NCBI GenBank assembly: GCA_029378245.1
Contig: JARKIF010000351.1
Span: forward strand, 1-25,708
Length of the DNA: 25,708 nucleotides
Origin: Roridomyces roridus
Lineage: Eukaryota > Basidiomycota > Agaricomycetes > Agaricales > Mycenaceae
Direction of reading: 5' to 3'
The position numbers and the translations under genes were made by a program. Positions 9,866 to 19,622 of this stretch are shown piece after piece (position 1 is the first letter of the stretch; the number at the start of each line of letters is the position of its first letter). The notes under the pieces are model-generated. The model was not told the origin of the DNA. It was given only the letters and a program-made list of their open reading frames with translations, and made no database searches.

Positions 9866-10626
9866 TTCCGGAACGCGCGTCGCTCATTTGGTCCGTAATG
9901 ACCTTCGTGACTTTGGCCTCGTCGGCGGGGATGGTGCGGATGTTGCTCGGGAGATCGAAGCGCCGCTCGAAAACGATTTTCTGCACTGATATCAGGGCGC
10001 GACTGCAAGAGGATAAACATTGGGACTTGCAGAAACATTTGAGGTGAGTGTGGTGCCCTTGTATGCTCGAGCGGACGTCGAAAGAAGCGCGCCGTAGCAC
10101 AAGGCGCGGACATTGGTCTCGAAGAGTCGTTAGCGAGGGGGACGATGATGAGGCACCAACATACTACGAAGTCTTTGGACGGGGCCCAGGGTGGCTGACT
10201 TGTCGCGATACGTCGGACCTCTTTGAGGGTCGCCAACTGAGTGGCATACATTTAGCCTTCGTGAAGGAGAGGTCCCGACGGCAGCTATGGGTCGCAGAGT
10301 CAGCAACACTCGACCCCAATGTTGACACTCACATTCATGAACTTGACAATATCCTCGACATGCTCGCGTTTCAGTTTCTTGCTGCGCGCGAAGTTTTGAA
10401 GGTCAGCCAGGTCGGACTGGTTAAGGGTAGCTGCCCGGAGATTGAGGGGTGGCATGCGTCGAGCGAAGGGGTTGGGGTCTGTCTCGTCGTCCTCGAGCTG
10501 GTCTCGACGACGAATGGTACCGCGAGGTCCCTGGGTGGCACGCGGACTCGGTCCCATGGGACTTGAGTTCATGAGATCATCGACCTCGTTGGGCTCGCTG
10601 AATCTGGAGGGGCTGGAAGAGGCCAT
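9846..10626 (-). pseudogene. Transposon accessory gene, right-arm copy, truncated
   Basis: Inverted copy of the left gene's exons 1-4 (start ATG 10626; exon 4 ends at 9855). The first bases of intron 4 remain; exons 5 and 6 are missing because the palindrome junction falls here. It carries the same in-frame TAA (10252-10254) as the left copy. Transcription would run leftward into the loop, antisense to the left copy. Confidence 0.65.
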
Positions 10627-10783
10627 GAAACTGCGAAAGCGGGGGATGGTGTTGGAAGAGGACAAGAGAGGTTGGTGTGACCATCATGCAGCCGTGCCAA
10701 TTGTTCATTCCATTGTCCGCTGCCAGGGCCAACAAGCGAGGAGCGTGATCACCATTGTCCGCACAGACTGATCGTTCTCCATC
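10627..10783. promoter_or_regulatory. Bidirectional promoter region, right arm
   Basis: Gap between the divergent accessory (minus, from 10626) and transposase-like (plus, from 10784) genes; inverted twin of 8538-8694. The two inner promoters therefore face each other across the loop. Confidence 0.5.
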
Positions 10784-13700
10784 ATGCCGCCGAAGAAAAA
10801 TCCTGAAATTCCTGAAGGTCAGAAAGATTGCAGAGGCAGTCTCTGGCTGAAATAATCTGACGCCCCGAGCCCAGGTTTTGTGGCGAGCCCGCCAGGGCAG
10901 GATAAAACGATTATTTGCATTGCTTGCGCAGCCGCAGCCCCACCCGGGCGCCCAATCCAGAGAACAAGCGCATCTCAGCATCTCAAATCGAGAGATCACC
11001 AAAAGGCAGCCCAAATTCAAATTGAACAGCGAAGTCGCCAGAGACAAGCAGAATCGGCACGCGCCGCCCGCCAAGCAGCCCCAGAGCAGTCGGCAAATAT
11101 CCCCAGAATCGAATTACACCTGCCCAAGCTGGCACCGGCAACTGATCAGGTAACGGAGGAGTTCTGGGCCAATTTCGACGCCAACGCTGCCGACTTTCAT
11201 CTTGAATTCGACCCAAGTCCCGCCGAGGTTGCTGCTCGCGAGGCTGACAAGATACGCCAAGCTCTTGACACGTTCGGTGACTTGGACGACGTGGAACTCG
11301 GTTACGAACTCGGAGTCGAGCGCGACAAAGAAGACTTGCTTGCTGAAAATCAGGCGCGCGAAGAGGCGCAGCAGATGGAAGATGCGCTGGCGGCGTTGTT
11401 ATGTAAGCCCCCTTCCTTTTCGAGATCTCTCATCTGGTCCCAATGCGTCCACAGCGTCCGGCGATTACGCTGAGGATCCTTGCCAAGCAAATGACTCTGA
11501 CTGGTACCCATATCCATCTAAATTGGTTTGTGTTATTTTTTCTTCCGCGGTTCGGTAAAATTGAGATGTCCTGGTCTAGCTGTTTCTACTCGATTCCGCG
11601 GACAATCTTGGACGGCTGCGCATCTCGGAGTCCCTCATGAAATTATTTCTCTACATCCTGAAAGAGGCCGGCGTGAAGAACGTACCCAGCATCGGAGCTT
11701 TGCGCAAGTTCCAAAAGTCCCTGCGTGAAAACGGCTCGGGGGTACCGACTATTCGGTGTGAATCAGTTCAAGACAAGATTTTCTATATCAACGACGTACG
11801 CAAGATTGCTGCAAATGTGAGCTCAACCACTTCTTCGCCTTCTGTTCTGACAATCTGTAGGACTGGTGCAATCCGAGCGTCCGTCCGCACATTCGTGTCT
11901 ACCCCGAAGTCCCCGAGGACGGCATTATTTCCGAGATGTGGCACGGCGAAAAGTGGACCAGAAACTTGGACGCCAGTCTGCTCAGCCCGATGTGGATGGC
12001 TCCCAACCGGCGGCATTATTATATCCACGAGTTGGCTCGACTGCGCTCGGGCAAATTCGTGATTCCTCTTCGGTGGATTACTCAACACGGGCGAGTTGAG
12101 GCAGATGCCTTTGAGGTCTTGGTCGATGAATCAGTATGTGTATTGCCTCCAGTCGAATCGACTCATCAATCTTTGACCAGGGCATCGCGACGGTGGTCGA
12201 TGTAGCACTGATCGAAATATCCACAATGGACCTCGCATTGAATGTCCATGATTTGGAGCACCGCCAAGAAATGCCGCTAGGCTGGTCAAGTGAGTGGTGT
12301 TTCTTGTCATATAATTCCTTTGTTGACGCCCAGATAGTCGACTCCGTGGAAGATGGATACCCCGACCGGATGCCGCATCCCCTCCGCAAAATCGCACAGG
12401 GCCGCCCCATTTATACCAACTTAATCAACTTTTTCTCTGACAATGTCTCGGGCAATCGCTCCAAGTCTTGGAACAAGCATTTCAACTGCTATTTCACCAA
12501 CGCGAATCTGCCTCGAGCATTCCATCAGCAAGAAGCGTATGTACACTTCGTGTCGACTTCCCAGCACGCCACTGTGCCTGAACAGTTCTGTGAAATTCGC
12601 AAATTGATCGTGTAAGTCCAACTCTGCTCTGGTGGCCCTGCAACGACTTACATGATTCATCAGTGGGACGCATGAGGATCCGATTGTGGTCAAAGACCCT
12701 CTTACCCAGGACAAAGCACTGCTCATCCTTGGCGTGAATGTCGATGCCTCCGATAATCCGATGCAGAGCGAAGTTTGCAGCCACATCGGCGACAAAGGCA
12801 ACTTGCCATGTCGGAAATGCGAAGTTGGCGGGACTCAGGTGACGAAGCAGACAAACCAGACTTATCATGATTTCTTTTCGGTGCGTTTTTTGTCTCTCGA
12901 GATTCTCTTTCTGAACAAATGCAGCCTGGACGTCCACGGAACAAGGCAACTGTGCTCAAGGTTGTTCGTGAACAGCTCTACCTCGCTTGTAACGGAGTCG
13001 CGACTCATGTCGGCGACAATCAATCTGACACTGGAATCAAAGACTCGTACGCCCAGTATTGGATCAACAAGATTATGCAGGACTGTGAAGAATGGGTCAA
13101 GTCGGAGCGTACAAGACGTGCCCGTAACATGCGCGTTCGTGATCTTTGAGAAGAGTTTGCAAAGCAGCGGCGAACTTGGGTTGATGAGAAGTTTGAGGAG
13201 ATGGTCAATCCTTTCTTTCTGATGCCCGGTGAGCTTGTACACTTTTCGTTCTCGTTCGAGTCTCATCGTTTCAATACAGGCCATGACCCCACCCAAGACA
13301 CGTCGCTCGAGATTCTCCATATCATTTTGCTGGGGATTGTCAAGTACATTTGGTGGTACTCCCACAATGTTTGGAAGGATGCTGAGAAGACCACCTACGC
13401 TCAGCGCATGCAAGCCACTGAGATCGACGGTCTCAACATCCCACCCATCCGCGCCAACTACATCATGCAGTATGCGAACTCGCTCATTGGCCGACAGTTG
13501 AAGGCCGTGATTCAAACCGGGGTATTCCACATGCGCGATCTCGTTGACGGCGTTCATTATGCGGCTTGGAAAGCAGTCGGCGGCCTAGCTGCTTTACTTT
13601 GGGTGCCGGAGATTGACAATATGGCCCAGTACTGTGTGCGTGGAGGCCCTTTAAACAGAGTTTGGAGCTGACTTATTGACTTCAGGGTGATCTTCGAGTC

Positions 13701-15097
13701 GCTGTCAGCAACGTGTTGGACGCGTTCGCAGAGATCGATCCGTCCAAGATGATTCTGAAAATCAAGTTGCACCTCCTCACGCACCTACCTGATGATGCGC
13801 GCGCGTTCGGACCGCTCATTGGCGTTGCAACAGAAATATTCGAGTCGTTCAACGGAGTGTTCCGTGCAGGCTCAATTCTTTCAAACCATCGGGCTCCAAG
13901 TCGAGACATCGCAAGACAATTGGCAAATCAAGAAGGAGCGCGTGCTGTGGCTCTAGGAGCATCGTGGTTCGACGCGGATTCCCAAGAATGGCGGTCAGCC
14001 GGTCCATCAGTCAAGCGCTTCATGGACAGCCAACCGAACTTGAAGAGAATGATGGGTCTGAATGTGCGTGATGATCCCAGGCCAGGTGCGTCCGCAGTTT
14101 CTCTCCTCGATTTGACGATATAAATAGTCATATAGGTGACGCAAAACTGGCCCCGATGGCGAAACGACAAGCTGGAATGCCTCGCCCCGAACGACAAGTC
14201 TTCAGCTTGAACATGACGCTGGCACAAAACGCTCTCAATTTCGCAGGCTACGCATGTCTGGGAGGATCGTGGCATCAAGCCAGCACTATGATAGCCCGGA
14301 GCGGCGACTCATGCTCAACAAGTTCCTGGATATTCTTCAATTCACAGGTTCGTGCTCCGTGCCCTGAATCTGAGAATATGTGCTCACGCTCGTGGACCAG
14401 GGGAAGAAGGACTGTGTCACAGTCGGGCAAATCCTTGACTTGTTGGTCTCCATGAACGACACCAATCTCGTTCTGGCGGTGGTAGATCATTTCGACATCT
14501 CGGAAGACAAGCATCCCGTCTATGGAATGCCCCAGCTCTACCGCCGAGGTAACAAGCGGGTCATCCGCATCGTACCGGCAGAGGTAAGCCTGTCCAGGTC
14601 ACCCGCATGCAAATCTGAAATAGAGATGATAGGATGTATTATTTCTATTTAACGCTCAACACGACTGCGCAGGGGGGAAATGCTCAGCCACTGGTGTGCG
14701 CCGACTGACGCAAGAGCGCGAAGAAACAAATATCACAGAGGCAGCCATCGAGCACACCACGCATGCCCGATACATAATCAATACTTCTGCTTTCCACAAC
14801 GCGCACCTCCTTCGCCGAATTCTCCCTCGTGATCTCATTCATCCCATGCCTGCTTTTGCGAACGAAGACGAGAGGACAGCAGCCCATATCCGGTATGCTA
14901 CCCAATTGCGCGGCACCACCTCGAGGAAGCGGAAAGAGCGCGAGAATGAGGCTGAGCAGAAAGCGAAGGAGGCAGCTGCTGCAAGGCAGAAGGCGGAGGA
15001 GCTGGAGAAAGCTGCCGCCGAAGCCGCTGCAAGGGCTCAGGAGGAGGGGGAGAATATTGCGGAGGCACGGGGACAACCAATTCCTCGAACAGAATAA
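10784..15097 (+). pseudogene. Transposase-like protein gene (CACTA/Plavaka-like), right-arm copy, one internal stop
   Basis: Fourteen exons fit: 10784-10817, 10875-11402, 11455-11525, 11580-11816, 11861-12133, 12181-12289, 12338-12611, 12664-12880, 12925-13228, 13280-13635, 13686-14085, 14136-14347, 14401-14583 and 14633-15097, giving 1,221 codons including the stop. A BED-like zinc finger (C26, C29, H47, H53) heads an N-terminal acidic region. The core has the block LRISESLMKLFL, then [13 protein letters not shown], then ASDNPMQSEV with a knuckle CRKC (C558, C561), then DTSLEILHIILLGIVKY, then GVATEIFESFNGVFR. A second knuckle, HDC-x4-C (C1078, C1083), and an Ala/Glu-rich coiled coil close the protein. 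The order D-x-P, C-x2-C, IL-H-x-LLG-x-VK resembles Plavaka/CACTA DDE transposases; the first catalytic Asp is not evident to me. TGA at 13147-13149 (codon 656; CGA to TGA would explain it) breaks the frame. Nuclear DNA-binding role inferred. Confidence 0.8.
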
Positions 15098-15444
15098 TGA
15101 GCCAGTGGTCATGTATATTTTAATTGTGCAATTGGAAATTGTGGTGGCATCCCAGACGGAATCCATACGGAAGCTTGGCGGGGGTCAGTTGATTGTACTC
15201 TCGGCAAACACGCGATGCAACTCCCAGATGACAGGGTATATTCATTCGCAAGACATGGGATAGTGGCATTGTCTATTCGGTCGCGTGGGCCGCCTGGTTC
15301 CTAGCCGAGACAAAAGATGATGGACGTCCGGGCATTGTCTCTGTGGTTTCCACTCGGAACAATGGAGTTTACCAGACGTTGTCCCACGCGATTTCATTGT
15401 GGCTCTGACATCCGGATATCAATCTACGGCATAGTTGTGGTGTA
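15098..15444 (+). other. Terminal non-coding segment of the element, right arm
   Basis: From the transposase stop to the palindrome end; twin of 2447-2793. Presumed 3' UTR and transposase-binding terminus. GGCATTGTCT occurs twice (about 15263 and 15331) and could be a subterminal binding repeat. An open frame without ATG runs from 15232 to 15408 (see findings). Confidence 0.5.
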
Positions 15445-15447
15445 GTA
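15445..15447. repeat. Right target-site duplication (GTA)
   Basis: Direct repeat of 2444-2446, immediately outside the right end of the palindrome. Confidence 0.5.
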
Positions 15448-15541
15448 ATATGTGAATCTAAGTACTGGGCTCGTCGACCGAGTCATATCAAGCCCCGGAA
15501 GCGAGCGGAGTTTGAAACACTTCTTCGCTCCACACCACCAC

Positions 15542-16215
15542 CATGCCCTACCACCCCACCCCTGCCGCCCTTCCTGGCCGCACTCGTTCTGCGCCTGTGA
15601 CAACACCCTCTCGCCTCTCGCCTTGCCCACATCTCGCTATGTCATCGTGGCCAAGACGGAGTCGCCTTTGTCGTCCAATCGCGACAGGTTGTCTGACGAG
15701 AGTAGAGGGAACCCGTGCGTGATGCCCTTTCTCTTTCCACTACTGCCACTGACAGTCCATCGAGGATAGGCGGTGACGTCTATGGCCCACGCAGTTGGCT
15801 CAAGAACCTGCGAGAGGGTACGTTCTTTCACATTGTCCGTGTCTTACTCTGCGTTGCAGGCTACCCGCTGCTGCGTGTCGTTCGTTCCTCCCGCTCCTTC
15901 CTCCCTCGCTTCCCACTCTTTTCCGTTGTACACGCCGCCATCTCGACCGTTGCATGGAGTCCACTGCACGGACAGCCAGTCCCTCATCTCATTCCCACCG
16001 CTGACGCCGACAAACCCACCCATCATCCAGCTCTCAGCTCCCTTGATCCCGCCTCCGATTGCCGTGCAAGATCCCATCCAAGTTGCCTCAGTCGTCTCTG
16101 TGGCCTCGTGCGTCGCTGAGCTAAACGGCTCTTCCCAATCCTTTCCTACGCGTACTGACTACTCCAAGCCATGTAGAAACACGACGACGCCGACTCACTG
16201 TGCCTGGTACGTCCT
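15542..16215 (+). other. Doubtful gene remnant, low-complexity Ser/Thr/Pro-rich
   Basis: An ATG at 15542 opens a frame starting MPYHPTPAALPGRTRSAPVT, followed by possible exons in other frames. One reads DSPSRIGGDVYGPRSWLKN and ends at a GTACGT donor near 15820; another after a GTTGCAG acceptor near 15859 includes QDPIQVASVVSVASCVAEL. Splicing could join them, but I could not find one consistent model and recognise no family. The region is rich in C and T on this strand, which opens frames by chance. It may be a degraded or rapidly evolving hypothetical gene. Confidence 0.2.
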
Positions 16216-16530
16216 CACTTGGTAGTGCATTGGTCTTTACTCACACGCCTCTCAGGTGTCTCCCTTCCGTTGCACAACCTTCTGCGTCCGGCGTAACGGG
16301 CGAGAGCGACGTGCGACTGCCATGCCATGCTATTCTCCGCTCTCGATCTCGCAACACCACGCCTAGCGACCGCTCGACATCTTCACCTACCTAGATGGGA
16401 TGGAGTATAGCTTGGTGAGCGTGCGTCGTGCGGACGGCGGGCGCTGCTGGGTAGTGCGGGCGGGCCCGTAGGTAGCTGAATATATGGTATATAGAGAATA
16501 TATACACTTTTATCCCATCCAATCCTGCAT

Positions 16531-16615
16531 GATACCAGACGATACCAACGGAAAGAACACATCATTTCTTACCCATTAGTGCATCCTGTGGCATCCTGTG
16601 GTATCGTCCGGTATC
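16531..16615. repeat. Inverted repeat with 17-bp arms
   Basis: Arm 16531-16547 (GATACCAGACGATACCA) pairs with 16599-16615 with one mismatch, leaving a 51-bp loop. The loop ends in a tandem decamer GCATCCTGTG (16581-16590, 16591-16600). Could be the ends of a tiny MITE or a cruciform-forming site. Confidence 0.55.
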
Positions 16616-16732
16616 GAGCTGTATAAATTTGGGCAATTGTACAAGTACGAGACCACGCGAGCCCTGCCGATACCACACGAGCATTTCGTGAGCCCTGGCG
16701 AGACCTGGTTTTCACTGGGATTGAACTGAGAA

Positions 16733-16819
16733 GGGAGCAAAGATGGCAAGCTCAACCTACTGTTCACAGGCAACGTAACCAACAGCGGGGAGCAAACGAT
16801 GGCAAGCTCGACCCACTGT
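16733..16819 (+). repeat. Interspersed direct repeat, about 31 bp
   Basis: Units 16733-16763 and 16788-16819 share GGGAGCAAA, GATGGCAAGCTC and ACTGT with few changes. The core GGGAGCAA or AGGAGCAA recurs further right to about 16887. Source unknown. Confidence 0.5.
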
Positions 16820-17329
16820 CGATCCAATAACTGAGGGAGCAAACCGACAGAAATTATGCGACTAACTGAGAGGAGCAAGCGGGAGCAAGCTCTACTAGGA
16901 AATCTCTGGTTGAAATTCGATGGTATTGTCTAGAGGTCACGGATTGAATGATGTACCTCGGTTGGCGGACTGGGAGAGCTCGATCACTGCACTTGAGCAT
17001 TGGCGTGAAGCTGCGTAACCTATACTTACTCAGCTGGACCCGCCGCGCCCGCCGGAAATAGTCGCGTCGAAGCCAAATGGCGTTACTTACGCGTCGACAT
17101 GGGAACTTCGTGACCGTGCCTGACGATCCGCCTCTCTCTTCCCTTCTCTTCCCCGCCATTGACTGTCACTCTGGGTGTTTTTATGCAGCACAAGTTCAAT
17201 GCACGGGTCCGATCCTCCAGCCCCACTCACGCCTAATGCTAAATCGCGGTGCTGAAGGGAATTGCGCGCGCTCATCCGTGATTGATGACGAATGTCGCCA
17301 TCCGGCCCACTCTCTTGCCGACTGCGACG

Positions 17330-18381
17330 ATGGACAAACTGGAAGCGCTCGCCTCCATCACCAGACTCAGCGAGAATGTGGTCCGTGTGCTCGGACAGGT
17401 GAGCTTTTCAAGCCGCCCTCCTTCCGACAAGCAAACTATGTCCAGAATCCCGGCAAATTCACTCTCCAAGGCACCAACACCTACATCGTCGGGAAGCAGC
17501 GGCCGTTCACACTCATCGACACCGGCGAAGGGAGGGAAGAGTACATACCTCTTCTTGAATCTGCGCTGAAGGATGCTGGGGCCAGCTCGGATCCCAGTGC
17601 CGCTGATGTCTCCGACATTGTCATCTCGCACTGGCACCACGATCACGTTGGTGGTCTCCCTTCCGTGCTGAGCCTTCTCAGGCGGCTTTGGGACGAGCGC
17701 AACGTCGCTGCCCCGTTCAAGCCTCCACGCTTGCACAAGTTCCCCACCCCAACGACCTTCCGCTCCATCCAGGGACACTACACCCTCCCCTCGATACTGG
17801 AATCCCTCCCAGCAGATTCGTACGCTCCTGGACCCGAGGGCAGTCCCTTCCATGACCTGCACGACACGCAAGTCATCTCCGAATTCTCTCAGCTCCGCGT
17901 CCTACACACCCCCGGACACACCAGCGACTCGATCTGCCTCCACCTCCCGCAAGACAACGCGCTTTACACAGCCGACACTGTCCTTGGGCAGGGAACAGCC
18001 GTCTTCGAGGATCTCGCGGCGTACATCGCGAGTTTGCGCAAGATGCTCGACTTTCCGGGCTACACCGTCTTGTACCCAGGACACGGACCCGTCGTTTCGG
18101 AGGGTGCAGAGGTCATACAGACGTACATCAAGCACAGGCTCGAGCGCGAGGCACAGATTGTTGGGGTGCTCAAGTCCCCGGTGCCGCAAGGGGAGGCTGT
18201 AGATGGCTCCTGGACGACATGGACGATCGTCAAGAGCATTTATGCGCGGTACCCCGAGTCATTGTGGCTTCCGGCGGCTCATGGAGTTGATTTGCATTTG
18301 CGAAAACTGGAAGGTGAGGGTTTGGTGGAGAAGATGGGTGGGGAAGGCAAGGATACGAGTTGGAAGTTTTTGGGTAATTGA
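17330..18381 (+). CDS. Metallo-beta-lactamase-fold hydrolase, LACTB2 type
   Basis: Two exons, 17330-17398 and 17446-18381, with a 47-nt intron; 334 aa. The start is supported because splicing joins RVLGQ to NPGKFTLQGTNTYIVG, the hallmark N-terminal block of LACTB2-like proteins. Zinc ligands visible: H85-x-H87-x-D89-H90 (HWHHDH), H181 (PGHTSDS), D200 (TADTVLG) and H236 (PGHGP). The C-terminal 60 residues fit the winged-helix extension of this family. Human LACTB2 is an endoribonuclease; fungal relatives include polyketide-release thioesterases. No polyketide synthase is visible here, so either role stays open. A run between about residues 105 and 150 looks like a lineage insertion. Soluble; no targeting signal was recognised. 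Confidence 0.88.
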
Positions 18382-18535
18382 AGAATCGAAATGTATGTAT
18401 GTACGTTTAGAGGATATGGAAATTGCAAACTCCCATTCCGAGTCCTCGTTTTATCCCCGGATCTGATCATCTTTCACGGCGTTTTTCCATCAACGGGCAA
18501 TTATAACATAAAGATGGCGCGCAGTACGCAGTAAG

Positions 18536-19418
18536 ATGTCGTTCATGACCAGCGACAACATCTACATCCGTCCATACCGCCCCTCAGACCAACCTCAAGT
18601 AGAAAAGCTGCTCTTCGAGGGCTTTGTTACCAGCAGTTCGTCATTGCAAATCACACTCCGAGTCCGTGCTGATTCTGACACCACCGCACAGAGGGGAGCG
18701 CAAACTACGTCGCAAGAAGGCGATTTCTCTTGAAACCTCCTTCCTTGATCGCGTACTTTCTCATTGCGCTCGGAGTTGGAGTCGGATTGGGTCCCGTCGG
18801 CGGGGGAATTCGTGACGCCTGGGTCGGTCCACGCAGAACCCTAGGCACTCTGCTCCTCACCGCGGGCGTGTCTTTGTTCGGCGCTGTCCAGTATAGCATC
18901 CCAAGAGCGATATCCGAATACTGTAGGGAGGCACTTGCCTCGGACATGCGGGACATTGAGAGCCATTATCGAGCGCCGTCGGCGTTCTTTGTTGCTGCGG
19001 CTCGGAGGGGAGGAGTAGAGGAAGAAGAAGAGGTGGTCGGGTATGTGGGACTCGGTGAGTCATCTCGCGAGTCGCGGCAAAAACTGAAACACTGACTGGC
19101 CTTGGATTCGCCGGCGCAGACTACGTCCCAGAAAAAGACCCTACGAGGGCAGAAGTACGTCGTATGATCGTCTCGGCTTCCTATCGTCGCCGTGGAGTCG
19201 CAAAGACACTAATCCAGGCATTGGTCGCACAAGCCCAGTCACTGCGGTCGAACGGCGCCGACGAATTACGATTCCTCGATCTGTGGTTGACCGAGTTCCA
19301 ACCTGCCGCGCAACGTCTCTACGAGGGCCTAGGGTGGAGAGTTGTACGGACTGAGAGGATAGGGAATGCCTTAAGGGGCGCGATAACGAGACACTTGCGG
19401 TTGGATTTGTGCAAGTAA
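18536..19418 (+). CDS. GNAT-family N-acetyltransferase with two membrane segments
   Basis: Three exons, 18536-18635, 18692-19054 and 19120-19418; 253 aa. The N-terminal IYIRPYRPSDQPQVEKLL is the first strand and helix of the GNAT fold. Acetyl-CoA motif A follows in exon 3 (MIVSASYRRRGVAKTLIQAL, with R177-R179-G180), then LYEGLGWRVV, the usual motif B. Between them are two hydrophobic segments (about residues 48-66 and 76-96), an insertion familiar from NAT8-like and many basidiomycete members, which suggests an anchored enzyme. It lies 154 bp after the hydrolase gene on the same strand and converges on the DUF6533 gene downstream. Substrate unknown. Confidence 0.82.
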
Positions 19419-19622
19419 CAAAAGAACTCCGAAGCACATACACACAAACAAGCAACCGCTCTCATCCCGATTGGGCAATTTTCTCTGTTCGGAGCAAATA
19501 CATCGGGATGATTATTTAGACTTTGCAGGGCGCTTAGCGGGCTTGCTGTATATGAGAATAAAAGTTGCAACGCTCGAAGCGAACTCCCACACCCGGCGCA
19601 GCGGACTTGTCGCCTTTTGATT

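Larger units (their letters stand above)
2447..15444. mobile_element. 12,998-bp palindromic (fold-back) DNA transposon
   Basis: The block is two inverted copies of one transposon. Bases 2447-7026 pair with 10863-15444 (coordinate sums 17889 to 17891), and 8450-9475 pair with 9846-10871 (sum 19321). The step between the two sums is the 1,432-bp gap made by an insertion in the left arm plus its target duplication. Both outer ends read TACACCACAACTATGCCG inward and stop abruptly at 2447 and 15444, flanked by GTA. Each arm carries the transposase-like gene (5' side facing the centre) and the accessory gene (3' side facing the centre). The opposite terminus of the parental element, expected beyond the accessory gene, is absent, so both ends are the same transposase-side terminus. 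Movement as one unit is inferred from the flanking triplet and the sharp borders. Confidence 0.8.
9838..15444 (+). repeat. Right arm of the palindrome
   Basis: Uninterrupted inverted copy of the left arm. It preserves the empty site (10863-10871) of the Mutator-like insertion, which shows that the arms have distinct histories after duplication. It starts inside the accessory gene (exon 4 / intron 4 border), so that gene's last two exons are missing from this arm. Confidence 0.9.
16216..17329. other. Intergenic DNA with small repeats
   Basis: No gene supported. It contains the inverted repeat 16531-16615, the tandem decamer 16581-16600 and the dispersed GGGAGCAA units of 16733-16890, then the promoter side of the hydrolase gene. 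The plus-strand frame that runs from 17077 into the hydrolase exon is a read-through of upstream DNA and intron, not a real N-terminus. Confidence 0.5.

Noticed and set aside
13147..13149. TGA as selenocysteine, programmed readthrough or part of a tiny intron
   Set aside because: A GT-AG intron here would be only 16 nt. No selenoprotein family is involved, and a C-to-T change of CGA explains it simply.
2447..15444. The palindrome as a pure assembly or missing-adapter artefact
   Set aside because: The arms differ by a full insertion with its own 9-bp target duplication, the borders have different unique flanks, and the loop is colinear with the left gene. An artefact is not fully excluded without reads, so it is kept as a check.
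17077..18381. A 434-codon unspliced frame as the hydrolase gene
   Set aside because: The family N-terminus RVLGQNPGKFTLQGTNTY appears only when the intron 17399-17445 is removed and the start is at 17330. The upstream part is chance open reading.
721..19418. A secondary-metabolite cluster linking the monooxygenase, hydrolase and acetyltransferase
   Set aside because: They are separated by 15 kb of transposon and intergenic DNA, with no polyketide synthase, peptide synthetase or terpene synthase in view.
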